From Tubulanus polymorphus (lineage: Eukaryota; Nemertea; Palaeonemertea; Tubulaniformes; Tubulanidae): DNA of 64,000 bases. The stretch lies in the NCBI RefSeq assembly GCF_964204645.1, contig NC_134026.1, positions 7,316,001 through 7,380,000 on the forward strand. The letters are read 5' to 3'. Position 1 is the first letter of the stretch. The number at the start of each line of letters is the position of its first letter. The position numbers were made by a program, and so were the translations under genes. The notes below the pieces were generated by a model, which searched no databases, was not told the DNA's origin, and saw only the letters and a program-made list of their open reading frames with translations. This document shows positions 10,711 through 21,275 of this stretch, one piece after another.

Positions 10711-12744
10711 CTATTGCACGGATAGATTCAAAGTGGGGCGATCTCCTCTGACTTTGAATCTGTGATAAAGCTCCATCGATACGAGAGCAGATTGGAAGCG
10801 GTAAAATAACGCGAACGGTGTCGATATCGCTACCAGACCCATCCACGTTGTGTTGCGCACGTATTCGCTTTGGTGGCGAGCAGCAATTTCAAGTTGCTTT
10901 TCAATGAAACTCGAAACGACCCAGCACGCAATGTTACTAGACCCCAGGAAGACCAGGACCCCCTGCACGTTATTTACACTTTTCAATTGCTCAATATTCG
11001 GTTTGTGTAACGACAATTGAATGAATAGAGTTGTCTGAAGCCAACATTGTATTAGACAGATTATTAAACCTGTACATTCTAATATTGCTAATTTGTGAAA
11101 AGATTTCCAATTGTCAACAGCCGAAATTATCCTCGTGTTTAGAAAGACAAAGTATCCCCCGATTGCCAAGAATAGAAGATATCGTTGAGTTTTGTGGTTA
11201 TCTTCGGGGGAGGGAGTGTGTCTTTTTACTTGATGTAAACCGTACCAACAAATTATTACCAAAATCGAATAATTCATTGTAGAAACGTAGTAAAAAGCGT
11301 CGTCTGAATGCGATTGGTTTGAAATCGCCATTGAAAGAACTGCGGTTGCAACATAAAACATGTTGAGAATTAGCGCCAGAACGAGTAGCGTTATAGGACG
11401 TGACGAACGCCGTAATGTGAGTAGGGGGCGCGCGCTGTCGTCATCACCAGGTGACTCGTCGTGAGAGGAAGTTTGATGAGACAGTAACCTCCTATGAGCA
11501 CCGGGACGCCAGTTGCTGTAACCAGGAAGATGGCGGTCCCTGGAGATGGCAGCGGCAGTTGACTCCGATGAATCGTGATGGGAATCGGGATTGTTGTCTA
11601 TTATATCAGCGTCTTCTGCAGGTTTTCTAAGATTGCCTTCCATAGATTCAGATTCAGTACTAGTATCGCCCGCGTCCACCGCCGCTGCTGCTGCTGCATC
11701 GCCTTCCGCGGCTCGATCATCTTCAGCAGCAAATCGCTCTGATGGAAGATGCTTCATGTTACCGCATATAGTCAACACACATCCCGCCGCTAGTAGACAA
11801 TATTCCAAATCAAACGGTGAAATAAACGGCGTAAACTTATCAAGATAACGATCGATATTAGTCGTGCGGTTTATGCATTGACTCGTTACGTCATCGATAG
11901 TAATTTCGGTCTCTGCTGGTCTGAGTTTAGCAAAGTAAGACAAAGTCGACACGCGTTTTTTGGTTTTATTTCCGGCATCGTAAATTTCGATCAAAGCCCA
12001 ACTGCATAGATTACTCAACAGTAACGTGAACATAGCGTAGCGAATACCGACCTTATTGTCAAAAACGGTTCCGGAAAACCGGGTCAAAAAGGTCAGCTCA
12101 ACGGCGACGAAAATAATCTCAACGATGTGCCCCAATAAGTCGATAAGGATGTCGTTGTAAGCGATAGAATGGTTGAAATATTGAAGCTTCGGTAAACAGA
12201 TAATTCCGTGAGAAACCTCAAGAAAATCAAACAACAACGTGGTGCCTCCGAATACCCACAAACCGATGATAACGAACGGAACTCGATTCGCGTCGCAGAT
12301 TCCGACCGCGTTCAATCTGTTCACCCATCTACAGCGGGTTCGACACAACTGACGCTGCAGCAAGATAATCAACATCAAACAAATTACGACGCATTTCAAT
12401 ACGGTCATTCCTATTCTCAATAGATTTTCCGGTGGGATCGTGTTCCCTTTCGACGGTAGCTCCAGTTGGATCGATATACGCCAGACGATACCGGTAGACA
12501 AAGCAGCTATCAGAAACAATACGACTGAAGTTCTACCATCTTGAATTAAACGGCGATGAACAGGTGCCCGTTCGTCTAATATGAATTTACCGGTAGTAAA
12601 CGGCACGACGAATATAGAGTGAAGAATGGATTTCATAGTGCTTTGAAACCGCTCCTGAAATATATGAAAAGTTTTCATTGAATATACGACGGGGCTTTGC
12701 CTCACGAATGGTAGGCTCGCTTCCTGTAGGGGGTCAAGGGGCAC
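10711..12744 (-). CDS. Otopetrin-like proton channel
   Basis: A 677-residue intronless multi-pass membrane protein. Hydrophobic segments fall in two clusters, residues about 73-330 and 450-660, which fits the 12-helix, two-domain otopetrin fold. Two family signatures are visible: SPFDLEYCLLAAGCVLTICGNM (309-330) and STPFALFYRFQSALVSMEL (641-659). Family members conduct H+ across the plasma membrane and serve in acid sensing and biomineralisation (family knowledge). Between the halves, residues 335-448 form a hydrophilic loop rich in A, D, E and S with a run of alanines (349-355). The start at 12744 gives 22 residues before the next Met (residue 23); either could be used. It lies in the same orientation as the K+ channel exon, 1.4 kb away. 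Confidence 0.88.
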   Translation of the reverse strand: MPLDPLQEASLPFVRQSPVVYSMKTFHIFQERFQSTMKSILHSIFVVPFTTGKFILDERAPVHRRLIQDGRTSVVLFLIAALSTGIVWRISIQLELPSKGNTIPPENLLRIGMTVLKCVVICLMLIILLQRQLCRTRCRWVNRLNAVGICDANRVPFVIIGLWVFGGTTLLFDFLEVSHGIICLPKLQYFNHSIAYNDILIDLLGHIVEIIFVAVELTFLTRFSGTVFDNKVGIRYAMFTLLLSNLCSWALIEIYDAGNKTKKRVSTLSYFAKLRPAETEITIDDVTSQCINRTTNIDRYLDKFTPFISPFDLEYCLLAAGCVLTICGNMKHLPSERFAAEDDRAAEGDAAAAAAVDAGDTSTESESMEGNLRKPAEDADIIDNNPDSHHDSSESTAAAISRDRHLPGYSNWRPGAHRRLLSHQTSSHDESPGDDDSARPLLTLRRSSRPITLLVLALILNMFYVATAVLSMAISNQSHSDDAFYYVSTMNYSILVIICWYGLHQVKRHTPSPEDNHKTQRYLLFLAIGGYFVFLNTRIISAVDNWKSFHKLAILECTGLIICLIQCWLQTTLFIQLSLHKPNIEQLKSVNNVQGVLVFLGSSNIACWVVSSFIEKQLEIAARHQSEYVRNTTWMGLVAISTPFALFYRFQSALVSMELYHRFKVRGDRPTLNLSVQ

Positions 12745-13120
12745 GTGAAGCCATTTTCTTTACGCCCCCTATTTTGGCGCTTGTATTTATCGTTTATTCG
12801 CCAGGTTCGTTGTTCAGTGCGCAAAGCTGAATCACTGAATGGAAATAGAGAAAAAACTTCTCATTCTTGAAGCCTTCAACTGCTAAAATTTTCAAAATCC
12901 ATTTGTGTATCAATGAAATATGATAAAACACGCATCACAAATAGTTTTTTAAAAAGAGAACAAATAATGACCCAACAATACAGGAGAAAAGTACCCTTAC
13001 AAAATGGCGGCTGCTAGTAACAACTGTAAAATTGTTTATTTTCTGATAATAGTACGACGATGTTTTTTCTACCCCCACGGCAGTTGGCTAAAGGAAGGAC
13101 ACGGAAGAAGAAGTATAGCA

Positions 13121-13203
13121 CAGTAGAACCTCGTTGAGACGAATCTGTGGACAAAAGTGAAATCATCGTAATTAACGGGTTTCGTATTAACGAGGTTCAA
13201 CTG
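13121..13203. repeat. Tc1/pogo-type MITE
   Basis: CAGTAGAACCTCGTTGAGAC at the left mirrors TTAACGAGGTTCAACTG at the right. The CAGTAGAACCTCGTTA-like terminus is typical of small mariner/pogo-type elements (established pattern). About 83 bp. Confidence 0.7.
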
Positions 13204-13661
13204 TACAATGTAAACTGTTTTGTCCTGAACATAAAACAAACTACATTTATAATATTTAGATGTACAGTAAATAATCGATGTTTTGATCTTTTAGACTTGA
13301 GGACTGAAACCAGCAACACTTACCATGTTTACTTAACGGTTAATTATCAGGGTGTTGTACTGTAACGCAACTGATGATGAAGCAACTCGAGGCTCGTTGC
13401 TAATTATTTGTGATTTAGGAAGTTCACAGAAATCCATAGTTCATCGAAAGCGCTTTTTGTAAAACAAGGAAGTTTGTCTTCGTATAATGTTATATATATC
13501 GCTTATTATAGGTACCATACGAAATGATGGTTATTGAATAAAATCTGTTTTATGAATGAGCGTTATCTATCACATAGGTCACGAGCTGCTGAATCTGTTT
13601 CATTAATAAGAATTCAAGGCATCAATCAGATCACTTTTTAAGCCAGAGATGAGTTTAAACC

Positions 13662-13795
13662 AGGGTCCAGTCCCAACGTTTAAACCTAAAAAACGGTTAA
13701 GTTTGAATCGATTTCCTCATTGAAAACATGAAATAACTAATAGAACCAAGTTCCGAGTCAATTTTTTCGTGAAATTGGACCTTGTGTGGCTGCCT
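13662..13795. repeat. TIR element with GGGTCCAGTTTCAC-like ends, copy 1
   Basis: Starts AGGGTCCAGTCCCAAC, contains GGTTAAGTTTGAAT and CCTCATTGAAAACATGAA, and ends TTTTTTCGTGAAATTGGACC. The copy at 32755-32900 shares all of these blocks; an end-only relic is at 54718-54783. Confidence 0.65.
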
Positions 13796-14140
13796 AATCA
13801 TGGTGAAGTCCACTGTCCGTCCAACATCCAATGTAAATTTAGGGCCAGGGTCATCATAAAAAGTGGTTCGAGTTAAGCAAAGAAAGGATAGAAAATTACT
13901 TTAGAAAGTCACACAAATGATTTTGTTTTTGTCCTAAAGGTCTCCACGACCGCCCCCTCCCTGGTGAAGTCGTAATAAGACGAGGTTTGGGACGTTGAGG
14001 AAATATAACAGACCAGGAAAATAAATCTGTCGCCTTAAGTTTTGCGAGAAAGGAACGGATTCCATTGCTTATTAAAGGGCAGGGTAAGCGAATTGGTCAT
14101 AAATAATTAAATAGTTGGTCAACGCTTAACTCTCCTTGTT

Positions 14141-14200
14141 GGCATAGAGGCTTAGAGTGCTGTCCTGGTAATCCAGAGGTGTCGGGTTTGATTCTATGCT
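14141..14200 (+). pseudogene. tRNA-like relic (possible SINE head)
   Basis: A 60-base stretch has a 5' end GGCATAG that can pair with the 3' end CTATGCT, an A-box-like start, a CTGGTAA heptamer like a threonine anticodon loop, and a B-box-like GGGTTTGATTC. It is about 13 bases short of a full tRNA and its anticodon stem is poorly paired. It is therefore more likely a tRNA-derived repeat or pseudogene than a working tRNA. Confidence 0.35.
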
Positions 14201-14475
14201 AGATGAACGTTAAGTTTGAATTTATTTTTTGGGAAAAAAACAGAAAGATTTCCTCCGCCCACGACTCCGAGATCCGATACTGTTCCGAATATTAAAAGAT
14301 TTTGGACAGAGCTTATCAATAACTTTTTTATTCATCATTTTTCCATACGTCCAATACATTTTTTACATGTACTTAATGTATCTTTATCCACAAAGTTACA
14401 TAAATAACTGCAAATTTCAACTTGAATATCAAAATTAAACCATCATAATTTTCTCAAACGCTTTCGTAGCCAATA

Positions 14476-17319
14476 TTACAGATCAGTTATCGCAGTATGC
14501 GGTGTATAGGGAGGAAGCGATTCATTCCGTGTAGAGGTCATGGTTGTTGAGTAACCCGGTGGTAACTCAGTTGCCATATCGCAAGTTGTCGCTGTTTCCT
14601 CCTCACCAGGTGTCGCTACTTCCCCTTCGCTAGGTGTCTCTGCTTGGTTCGTTTCTTCGCCACTAGGTGTCTCTGATTCAAAAGGACTGTAAGGGGGTGG
14701 CGGATTGATATCATCCCATCCTAGTGTTACAATACCTCCTAACCTTGACCTTCTAAATCGCCTGTAAAAATCATTCCGTGCCTGATTAGTTATAGGGTCA
14801 CTGATAGGTGGCGGTAATGGTGCTTTCTTCTTGCCCAATGCGCGCGCAATAGCGACGACGAATATGGTCATGGCGAATAGGAACACGCACAGACCCGCGA
14901 TTGACGTAGCTTGAATCGTACCGACTGGGGACGCTGCTGTAAATAGAACAACAATTTCATTCATCATATCCTCAATCTAAATGTGAATACCTGGCATTAA
15001 AATTGTTTTTATTTTTTAGTTTCTTGTTTCATTCTACCAGACGATTTCGTGGTCTTTTTAGAATCATATATGGTTTAAAGTCAGTCGTCAGATACTGATT
15101 AATCAGTGCTCGGTTATCTTCAATTCCCCAGTTGCTCAATTCTGAGTTGAATTGACTCAAAGAGTTTACACATTAAAAATAGACTAGGATCCCGGTTTCC
15201 TAGTAAGAGTCAGTATCCGAGTTGAAATAAGTCAAATCTTAAGTCACAACTGTTGAACTGGGTTCTGAATTGAACCCTCACAATTGACGTAAACTCACAA
15301 CTGTGTAACTGAATCTTGAATTCAGAGTCAACTTTTACTCACAATTGTAAAACATATGGATCCTGAGTTCAGAGTTAACTGTTACTCACAACTGTAAAAC
15401 ATGGATCCTGAGTTCAGAGTTAACTCTAACTCACTGATACAGTGGAACTGTATCCTGTTTTCAGAGTTGAATCCAACTCACAACTGCGGAACCGGGTCCT
15501 GAACTCAGAGTTATCTCTAACCTCGTATTAGCGTAAAGTCCCCATGCAAGATACTTATCCTCATTGCCACTCTTCCCCCGGAGTAAATGGGCACCTGCTC
15601 CTGAGCGCATAGTAGTTGCTCTGATGTTACTTCTCCACAGGGAAATGACTGTAGTTAATAGTTACGGGCTGGGGGTAATAAATTGATTTAATCATGGATT
15701 CCAAACGCCGTTGAACATTGTAACACAGATGATAAGATAAAAACCCATTATGTACACATTGAAATAAATTTGAAATCGAGAATTTATTTAATCAACGACA
15801 CCTGACGATGATCTCTAGGGTGAGATCGAAACGTCGTGTATTTTATATTCTAGTTTCTTTGATTGAATAAATTTTCGATTTAAAAATTCTTTTAATTTGT
15901 AAATTTTTGGTTTTTTTTGCTTATTATCCGTTCACCACGTTTGAGTGTGGTTATTGTACTATTGTATCACAGAGTAAAAAAGAGCGCTATAGGAATTGAA
16001 TTACTATAGTACTATTACTATTTACTCACAATGAACTGGATCTCGAGTTCAGATTTACTCCGAATTGAATCTTTCACTCAAGTGTTTCGAATTCTTACCC
16101 CGATTATGATTGTTTTCACACAGATCAGTTGTCTGCTCCACTGCTTCGAAACGAAGATATTTGCCGTAGACGATAACATCGGAGAATCTCTTCAAAAACA
16201 AACAAAAACATGTTGATTTTAAATGACTTTGAACTGGCCCAACCCCAACATCGGTCTAAGTAGAAACCCGAGTAATATAATATATTCATTTGCCATATAT
16301 GAAATCTACAGCAAGAAATCATTATTTCAACAATGGCTGGATATAGTAGAACCCAAATTGGCTGTGAGTAAGAAGAAAATATATGTATATGTTTATGGGA
16401 GTGGAGAATGGGGTAAATAATTACGGAGGATGATGAATACTGATTAGATGAATCACAGTTAACAAGGATGTTATAGATTGTTAAAAATATTTGTTAATTC
16501 GAATTCGATCAGCTTAACTGGAAGTTGGAGTTTAGTATAAAGTTAATGGTAATTTTCTTTAAACGATTGACAAGGGTATTGAAAGTTGTAGTGGTTTTGA
16601 TATCCTGTGAAGCATTTTTATTCATTAAACCAAGATACATTCGGTATGTGTTAAATGTTACCTGCGGATAATCGAAATTGTTTTCTGTGACGCTGAATAG
16701 AAGTTTCAAACGGTTTTTATCGACGGACGACGATTTCAGAACAGACCATAAAATCTCGTCATCTATATAGAACGTCGCACCGTCTATTGCTGATATGGAT
16801 ATAGAAAATAAAATCGAAACAAAACTAGCGATGGAACTTCGAAACTTTTGGTAAGATAAAAAGTTGCTCAATATAATCATTAAAGAAACACTACGTATAT
16901 CCGTGTTGTGAGGATAACATATAATGATGATAATAATAATTTATTTTCAGTTTACTTATATGGAAATACATGTACAAGATATAATGATGACAATAGTGAA
17001 TATGTAATAGTAAATGAAGGAAGCAGTGAAAGCCTAGAGGCTGTATAAGTCACTGCACCTGAAAAGATATAGAATCCTAAGCGAATGGTGCAAATAAAGT
17101 CCGAAATGTCTTCAGTATGCCTTTAGATGTCTCTTTGGTTATATTCGCAACGTCGAGTTGTATATTCTATTAGCTCAAAGGAGACATTTCGGACTTCATC
17201 ACTAGTGCGCAGGGATTCTATGTATCTAAGTTTCTTAAGACACCGAAATGGCCGGACACATACGTACCTCCATACGACAGAGACAGTAATATAAACACGA
17301 TGATAGCAACTGCTGCCAT
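14476..17319 (-). CDS. Type I single-pass membrane protein with PPxY-like cytoplasmic motifs (4 exons)
   Basis: Exons: 17319-17268, 16783-16662, 16189-16099 and 14936-14476. Phases join exactly (1, 0, 1), giving 241 residues. Exon 1 is a signal peptide (MAAVAIIVFILLSLSYG). Exons 2-3 encode a short extracellular part of about 70 residues with a single Cys. Exon 4 begins just outside one transmembrane helix (SIAGLCVFLFAMTIFVVAIA), followed by a basic stop-transfer KKK. The cytoplasmic tail carries PPPPY, LPPGY and LPPY. PPxY motifs bind WW domains, such as those of Nedd4-type ubiquitin ligases (family knowledge), so an adaptor or trafficking role is possible. Family not recognised. The layout (phase-1 intron before the helix, proline/tyrosine tail) resembles the genes at 26.0 and 29.3 kb. 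The acceptor at 14936 could instead be 14933, dropping one Ala. Confidence 0.72.
15130..15530. repeat. Degenerate tandem repeat, GAGTTAACTC...CACAACTGTGGAACTGG
   Basis: Six or so imperfect units of about 60 bp (GGATCCTGAGTTCAGAGTTA then ACTCTAACTCACAACTGTGG) within the last intron of the PPxY gene. Same family as 3290-3500 and 36075-36180. Confidence 0.6.
17096..17198. repeat. Inverted-repeat element, AAGTCCGAAATGTC termini
   Basis: AAAGTCCGAAATGTC at the left and GACATTTCGGACTT at the right are perfect inverted repeats around a unique middle. It shares its termini with the element at 2596-2717. Located in intron 1 of the PPxY gene. Confidence 0.7.
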
Positions 17320-18337
17320 ACTGACTGATGATTGAAACCAAGTTTCACATAGGCCTATTGATATTGTGCTGGGTTTTTTTGAAGAAGGAAGTTTCATACA
17401 AACGCGTATCAAATTAATCTATGTGTCCATTCAATCTATAGATTAGATACTTCATGACGAATACAGGATGAAGAGAGGTGTTCCGGGTTTGAGCCCAGTA
17501 GTTACTGATACTGATTCAGAGTGGTCATGATACTCCACAGAAAACGGGCCAGGGTGTCCGAGGTTCGAAGCCGATTAGTTTTCTTATAGATCCCTTATCC
17601 TTATGTCCGCCATCTATTGGCTTTTGGCTGAACCATCAAATTTCTGGAATTGACAATGGCATAATTTTCACTCAGTCACATTACACATACACCATCTATC
17701 GGAAATATAGAATGAGTGTATTCGCAGAATGAGGTTTCCTCACGGAATCGTTGTCAATAGTATATTTGAATTGAGGCCGAACGCTCATTGACGGAAGTTC
17801 CACCCAGATGCCGAGGGTTCATCCGTTCGAGAGAATGCCCATTTTTATGAAAGTGCCCTTCCTCAAGTAAAAACCTTCATTGAAGGCACATTGACGGAAG
17901 TTGCGCCCAGATGCCGACCTCAAGAACATTTGAGCATCGATTTCAAAACATTCACTCATTGGCAACACTTAACTCTCATTCGTTTTCGTTCCATTATGCA
18001 CATGCTTCAAAAATGTTCGCCCAAAATATGCTTAAAGTAATGAAATTGACTCTATTTACATTTCATTTTCAAAAACTTTCTGTGCGAGTGCTTCCAGGAC
18101 ATTAGAGTGGGTAAGTTACAAAATTTTCCACGTTCTAGAAAAAAGTTCCACTTCTATGAAAAAACTTCAACATTCATGAGAATCGAACCCCTTCAAAATA
18201 TGGCGGGCATACGGGCTAGATCTGGTGCGGTAATTAATCAACACGGTAATTATGAGATGATAGAGTACAACGATAGAAAACTGTCTAGTTATTTAAGATC
18301 GTTGTTTAACGTTACGTTTTGTGCAACTGTAAAGTTA
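17320..18337. other. Intergenic, with old SINE-like pieces
   Basis: Around 17460-17575, words such as GTGTTCCGGGTTTGAGCCCA and GTCCGAGGTTCGAAGCCG resemble Pol III B-boxes; similar words recur at 25225-25385 and 46100-46195. An imperfect direct repeat of ACGGAAGTT(C/G)C(A/G)CCCAGATGCCGA is at about 17795 and 17895. No gene supported. Confidence 0.4.
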
Positions 18338-21072
18338 AGTTAAGTTTATTTACTCCACAATTATACAATTGCACAGAGCACAAAATTAATTTACAATAGA
18401 CATTGCAACATTTAACATTAGAAATGTATTAAACATTTGCGTATATACAACGCCAATTTTTTAAGAGTTTGGCAATTTGAGTTAAACAAATCATACAACT
18501 TTACGTTATTGGGGAATCTCCAATAACGCTCCGGGATATATCTAGCTCTGGATTCCTGGAAGTACGGGCAGACGAGTAAAAAGTGATATTCATCCCCCAC
18601 CGCCACTAAATCACACTTTTGGCACAGCCTATTGGCACGGGCAATTCCACGCCACCGCCCAACTTCCACCGGTAGCCTGTGAGCTGAGCATCTAAATCTA
18701 CATAAAGTTAACCGGTCCCTAGGGGTTAATTCAGTTAGATACTTTTCCATTTCGAAACGGCATTTGATTGTTAAATACGTAACAGCCATAGTGGAATCAG
18801 TAAGTTTTGCATGCCAGACTTGCATAAACCGATCCTGCAATCTCTGTTTAAGAATCAGACTCAAGTAATTCACGTTTGGAATATTTTGATTTTCCCAAAT
18901 ATATCCGAGCCCATTTCGGAGCAAAATGTTCTTCACAGAATCCATCCAAGAGTTAGCTTGACCGTCAATATAGCTATTATAAACACAACTGTAAACCTTT
19001 GACGATAATTTATCATCAGTTATTAATTTTGCCCAAAAATTTACAATTCTAAGCTGTACGTAAACTTCGAGAGGAAAACGACCCAGTTCTCCATAGACAA
19101 ATGAGCTATTAGTAGATTTCTTTAACTTGAGTAAATATTTAAAAAATTTCAGCTGCACGCACTCAAGAACTCGGAGATTTTCGTAACCCCAAATTTCACA
19201 ACCAAATAATAGAATTGGTAATACCATGCTATCATATAACTTTAAACTAACATCAACGTCGAGTGAATGTTCGCTAACCTTTTTTAAAACAGAGAACATA
19301 GCCCGCTGTGCTTGGTTTGCTAACGCTTTTCGGCACTGAGCAAAAGACCCGGTATGGGAGAATAGTATACCCAAATACTTATAGTTATATACTAACTCCA
19401 ACACTCGACCGTTTATATTAAACTCCGGAGGGTTTCGGAGTCTTCGTTTCGAGAATATCATTACTTTTGTTTTTTCGCAATTTATTTGTAACTTCCAATC
19501 TTTGCAATAAACATGCAGGTTGTCAATCAATTTCTGAAGACCCTGTGGACTCTCGCTCATAAGTACTGTATCGTCTGCGTACATAAGGATCATCAATTTG
19601 ACCCATGCATCATTACGCATGCGCAGATTTAGGGAGGGACAATTTTGAGCATCTAAATAGCCTTCCAGATCATTTAGAAATATTGAAAAGAGCACAGGGG
19701 ACAAATTTTCTCCCTGTCTGACACCCATAAAACTTTCAAAGGCATCTGTTTTACTATCATTAGAAAATACACATGACTTGATGCCCTGGTACATGCTACA
19801 TATTACATTTAGAACTTTGCCCGTAACACCACTATTGATCATCTTATGCCACAGAGCCTTTCTCCATATGCTATCAAAGGCACGTTTGTAATCTACAAAA
19901 ATGCAGTAAAGCTTGCGATTACTATTCAAAAACATATCCACAAGTGACTTAAGGGAGTATATATGGTCCAGAATGCCGTGTTTTTGTCTGAAACCTGCTT
20001 GATTTTCCAGTAGTATATTGTTCGTCTCTAGGTAATTAGTTAGCCGGTTGTTGATGACACTAGTAAAAAGTTTGCCTACATTGCTCAACAAAGTCACGCC
20101 CCTATAGTTACTTGGGTCATCAGCACTACCCTTTTGTTTGAAAATAGGTATAATCATTCCGTTTAACCATGATTCGGGGATATTACCTGTATCAAGGACA
20201 TTGTTAAAAAGACACATAAGTGTTGGTAGTAAACTCTCCTCGGCCGATTTTAAGAACTCGTTAGGGATTTTGTCCGTACCACATGCCTTAAAGTTTTTTA
20301 ATTTATTTATACTCTTTAATATTTCATCCCCGTTAATAGGTTGATTTAAAGGGGTTTGGTCATAGTTATTGCCGTTAAAGTCTTCGACGTTATGAAGCCG
20401 TGGTTCACTTCCATCAAGCACAGGACGCTCGTTCATAGATTTAAAGTGATTTAGAAAATCAGCGCTTGAGACATTACACGTGTTATTGTGGTTCTTCTTG
20501 AAATAGTTCCAGAAGTTGTGAGGGTCAGATTTTGACAGTGAACGTATTTTCTCGTTGAAAACCGTCTTCCTATCACTATTCCAATTGTGAATGGCGTTTT
20601 TGTATTTACGGAACGCACGGTTCATTATGTAGTGATTATTACGTGAGGGTAAAGATGAGTATGTTCTTTTTGCACGACGATAATCCAACCTGGTGTTTCT
20701 AACGACTTCGTTTTGGGTAGCCTTGGCCGGTGGCCGAGGTTTCGATTTACGTTTGACAATTCGTTTGCCCATTACTTTAACGGCTGATTGTAACATAACA
20801 GCACAAAGCCGTTCATTGGCTTCGCTTGCGCTCAATGACCCATTCATCAGGTTTTCGTTTATTTCAATAAGGACCGTTGAATTCCTCGAAATGTCTTGTG
20901 CGAATTGGTCTTTTTTATCTGGGTCCCAGTTCACTACCTCCTCCGGTTCGAAATTTTGAGAACCAGTTACAACGAAATTTTGAGAACCAGTTACAACTGG
21001 CGCTGATGTCTTAAGTTGTAGATGCGTCACGATGGCACTATGTACGTCGGAAAGTAACCGGTCGAATGCCAT
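18338..21072 (-). mobile_element. Non-LTR retrotransposon (LINE), 5'-truncated
   Basis: The 3' end (left side) carries AATAAACTTAACTTAAC, a short-repeat tail of the kind found on CR1/RTE-like LINEs instead of poly(A). The body is one open frame (next entry). The usual endonuclease domain ahead of the reverse transcriptase is missing: the frame begins in the linker that normally follows it. At the 5' side it abuts a separate repeat (21085-21275). I could not define target-site duplications. Confidence 0.85.
18418..21072 (-). CDS. LINE reverse transcriptase ORF (884 aa)
   Basis: Contains the non-LTR reverse transcriptase motifs in order: KACGTDKIPNEFLK, NYRGVTLLSNVGKLF, NQAGFRQKHG, VDYKRAFDSIW, GVRQGENLSPVLFSIFLNDL and the catalytic MYADDTVL at about residue 496. 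The C-terminal part has a CCHC-type finger (CQKC...HFLLVC) and ends LALYIRKCLIHF. No frameshift or stop in 884 codons, so the insertion is recent or still under constraint. The N-terminal endonuclease is absent, so this copy should not be autonomous. A direct duplication, TGSQNF repeated, sits near residues 28-41. Confidence 0.92.
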   Translation of the reverse strand: MAFDRLLSDVHSAIVTHLQLKTSAPVVTGSQNFVVTGSQNFEPEEVVNWDPDKKDQFAQDISRNSTVLIEINENLMNGSLSASEANERLCAVMLQSAVKVMGKRIVKRKSKPRPPAKATQNEVVRNTRLDYRRAKRTYSSLPSRNNHYIMNRAFRKYKNAIHNWNSDRKTVFNEKIRSLSKSDPHNFWNYFKKNHNNTCNVSSADFLNHFKSMNERPVLDGSEPRLHNVEDFNGNNYDQTPLNQPINGDEILKSINKLKNFKACGTDKIPNEFLKSAEESLLPTLMCLFNNVLDTGNIPESWLNGMIIPIFKQKGSADDPSNYRGVTLLSNVGKLFTSVINNRLTNYLETNNILLENQAGFRQKHGILDHIYSLKSLVDMFLNSNRKLYCIFVDYKRAFDSIWRKALWHKMINSGVTGKVLNVICSMYQGIKSCVFSNDSKTDAFESFMGVRQGENLSPVLFSIFLNDLEGYLDAQNCPSLNLRMRNDAWVKLMILMYADDTVLMSESPQGLQKLIDNLHVYCKDWKLQINCEKTKVMIFSKRRLRNPPEFNINGRVLELVYNYKYLGILFSHTGSFAQCRKALANQAQRAMFSVLKKVSEHSLDVDVSLKLYDSMVLPILLFGCEIWGYENLRVLECVQLKFFKYLLKLKKSTNSSFVYGELGRFPLEVYVQLRIVNFWAKLITDDKLSSKVYSCVYNSYIDGQANSWMDSVKNILLRNGLGYIWENQNIPNVNYLSLILKQRLQDRFMQVWHAKLTDSTMAVTYLTIKCRFEMEKYLTELTPRDRLTLCRFRCSAHRLPVEVGRWRGIARANRLCQKCDLVAVGDEYHFLLVCPYFQESRARYIPERYWRFPNNVKLYDLFNSNCQTLKKLALYIRKCLIHF

Positions 21073-21084
21073 TACCTCCAGCCG

Positions 21085-21275
21085 CTTTACATTAGTCTTT
21101 ATCCGACCTCAGCTCCTGGGTACATTAATTCTATTGTCATCCAGATCCTATTTACATCAGTACACTAAAAAGAAAACAAACAACCACTGCATTGATCATT
21201 GGGTACCGGCCACATATCGAAAGTTATTAGGCATAAACATGCATCACGACAGTCGGTAGATTACCCCTCTCACTT
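21085..21275. repeat. Dispersed repeat, copy 1 (TTTATCCGACCTCAGCT...)
   Basis: Shares the words CTTTATCC(A/G)ACCTCAGCT, ATTGGGTACCGGCCACAT, CACGACAGTCGG and TTACCCCTCTCAC with 24645-24830. It lies against the 5' end of the LINE; SINE or element-end origin is inferred. Confidence 0.6.

Larger units (their letters stand above)
12745..14475. other. Intergenic region with several small repeats
   Basis: Upstream flank of otopetrin and downstream flank of the PPxY membrane-protein gene. Contains two TIR elements and a tRNA-like relic listed separately. The short open frames at 14216-14438 are not supported as coding. Confidence 0.5.
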
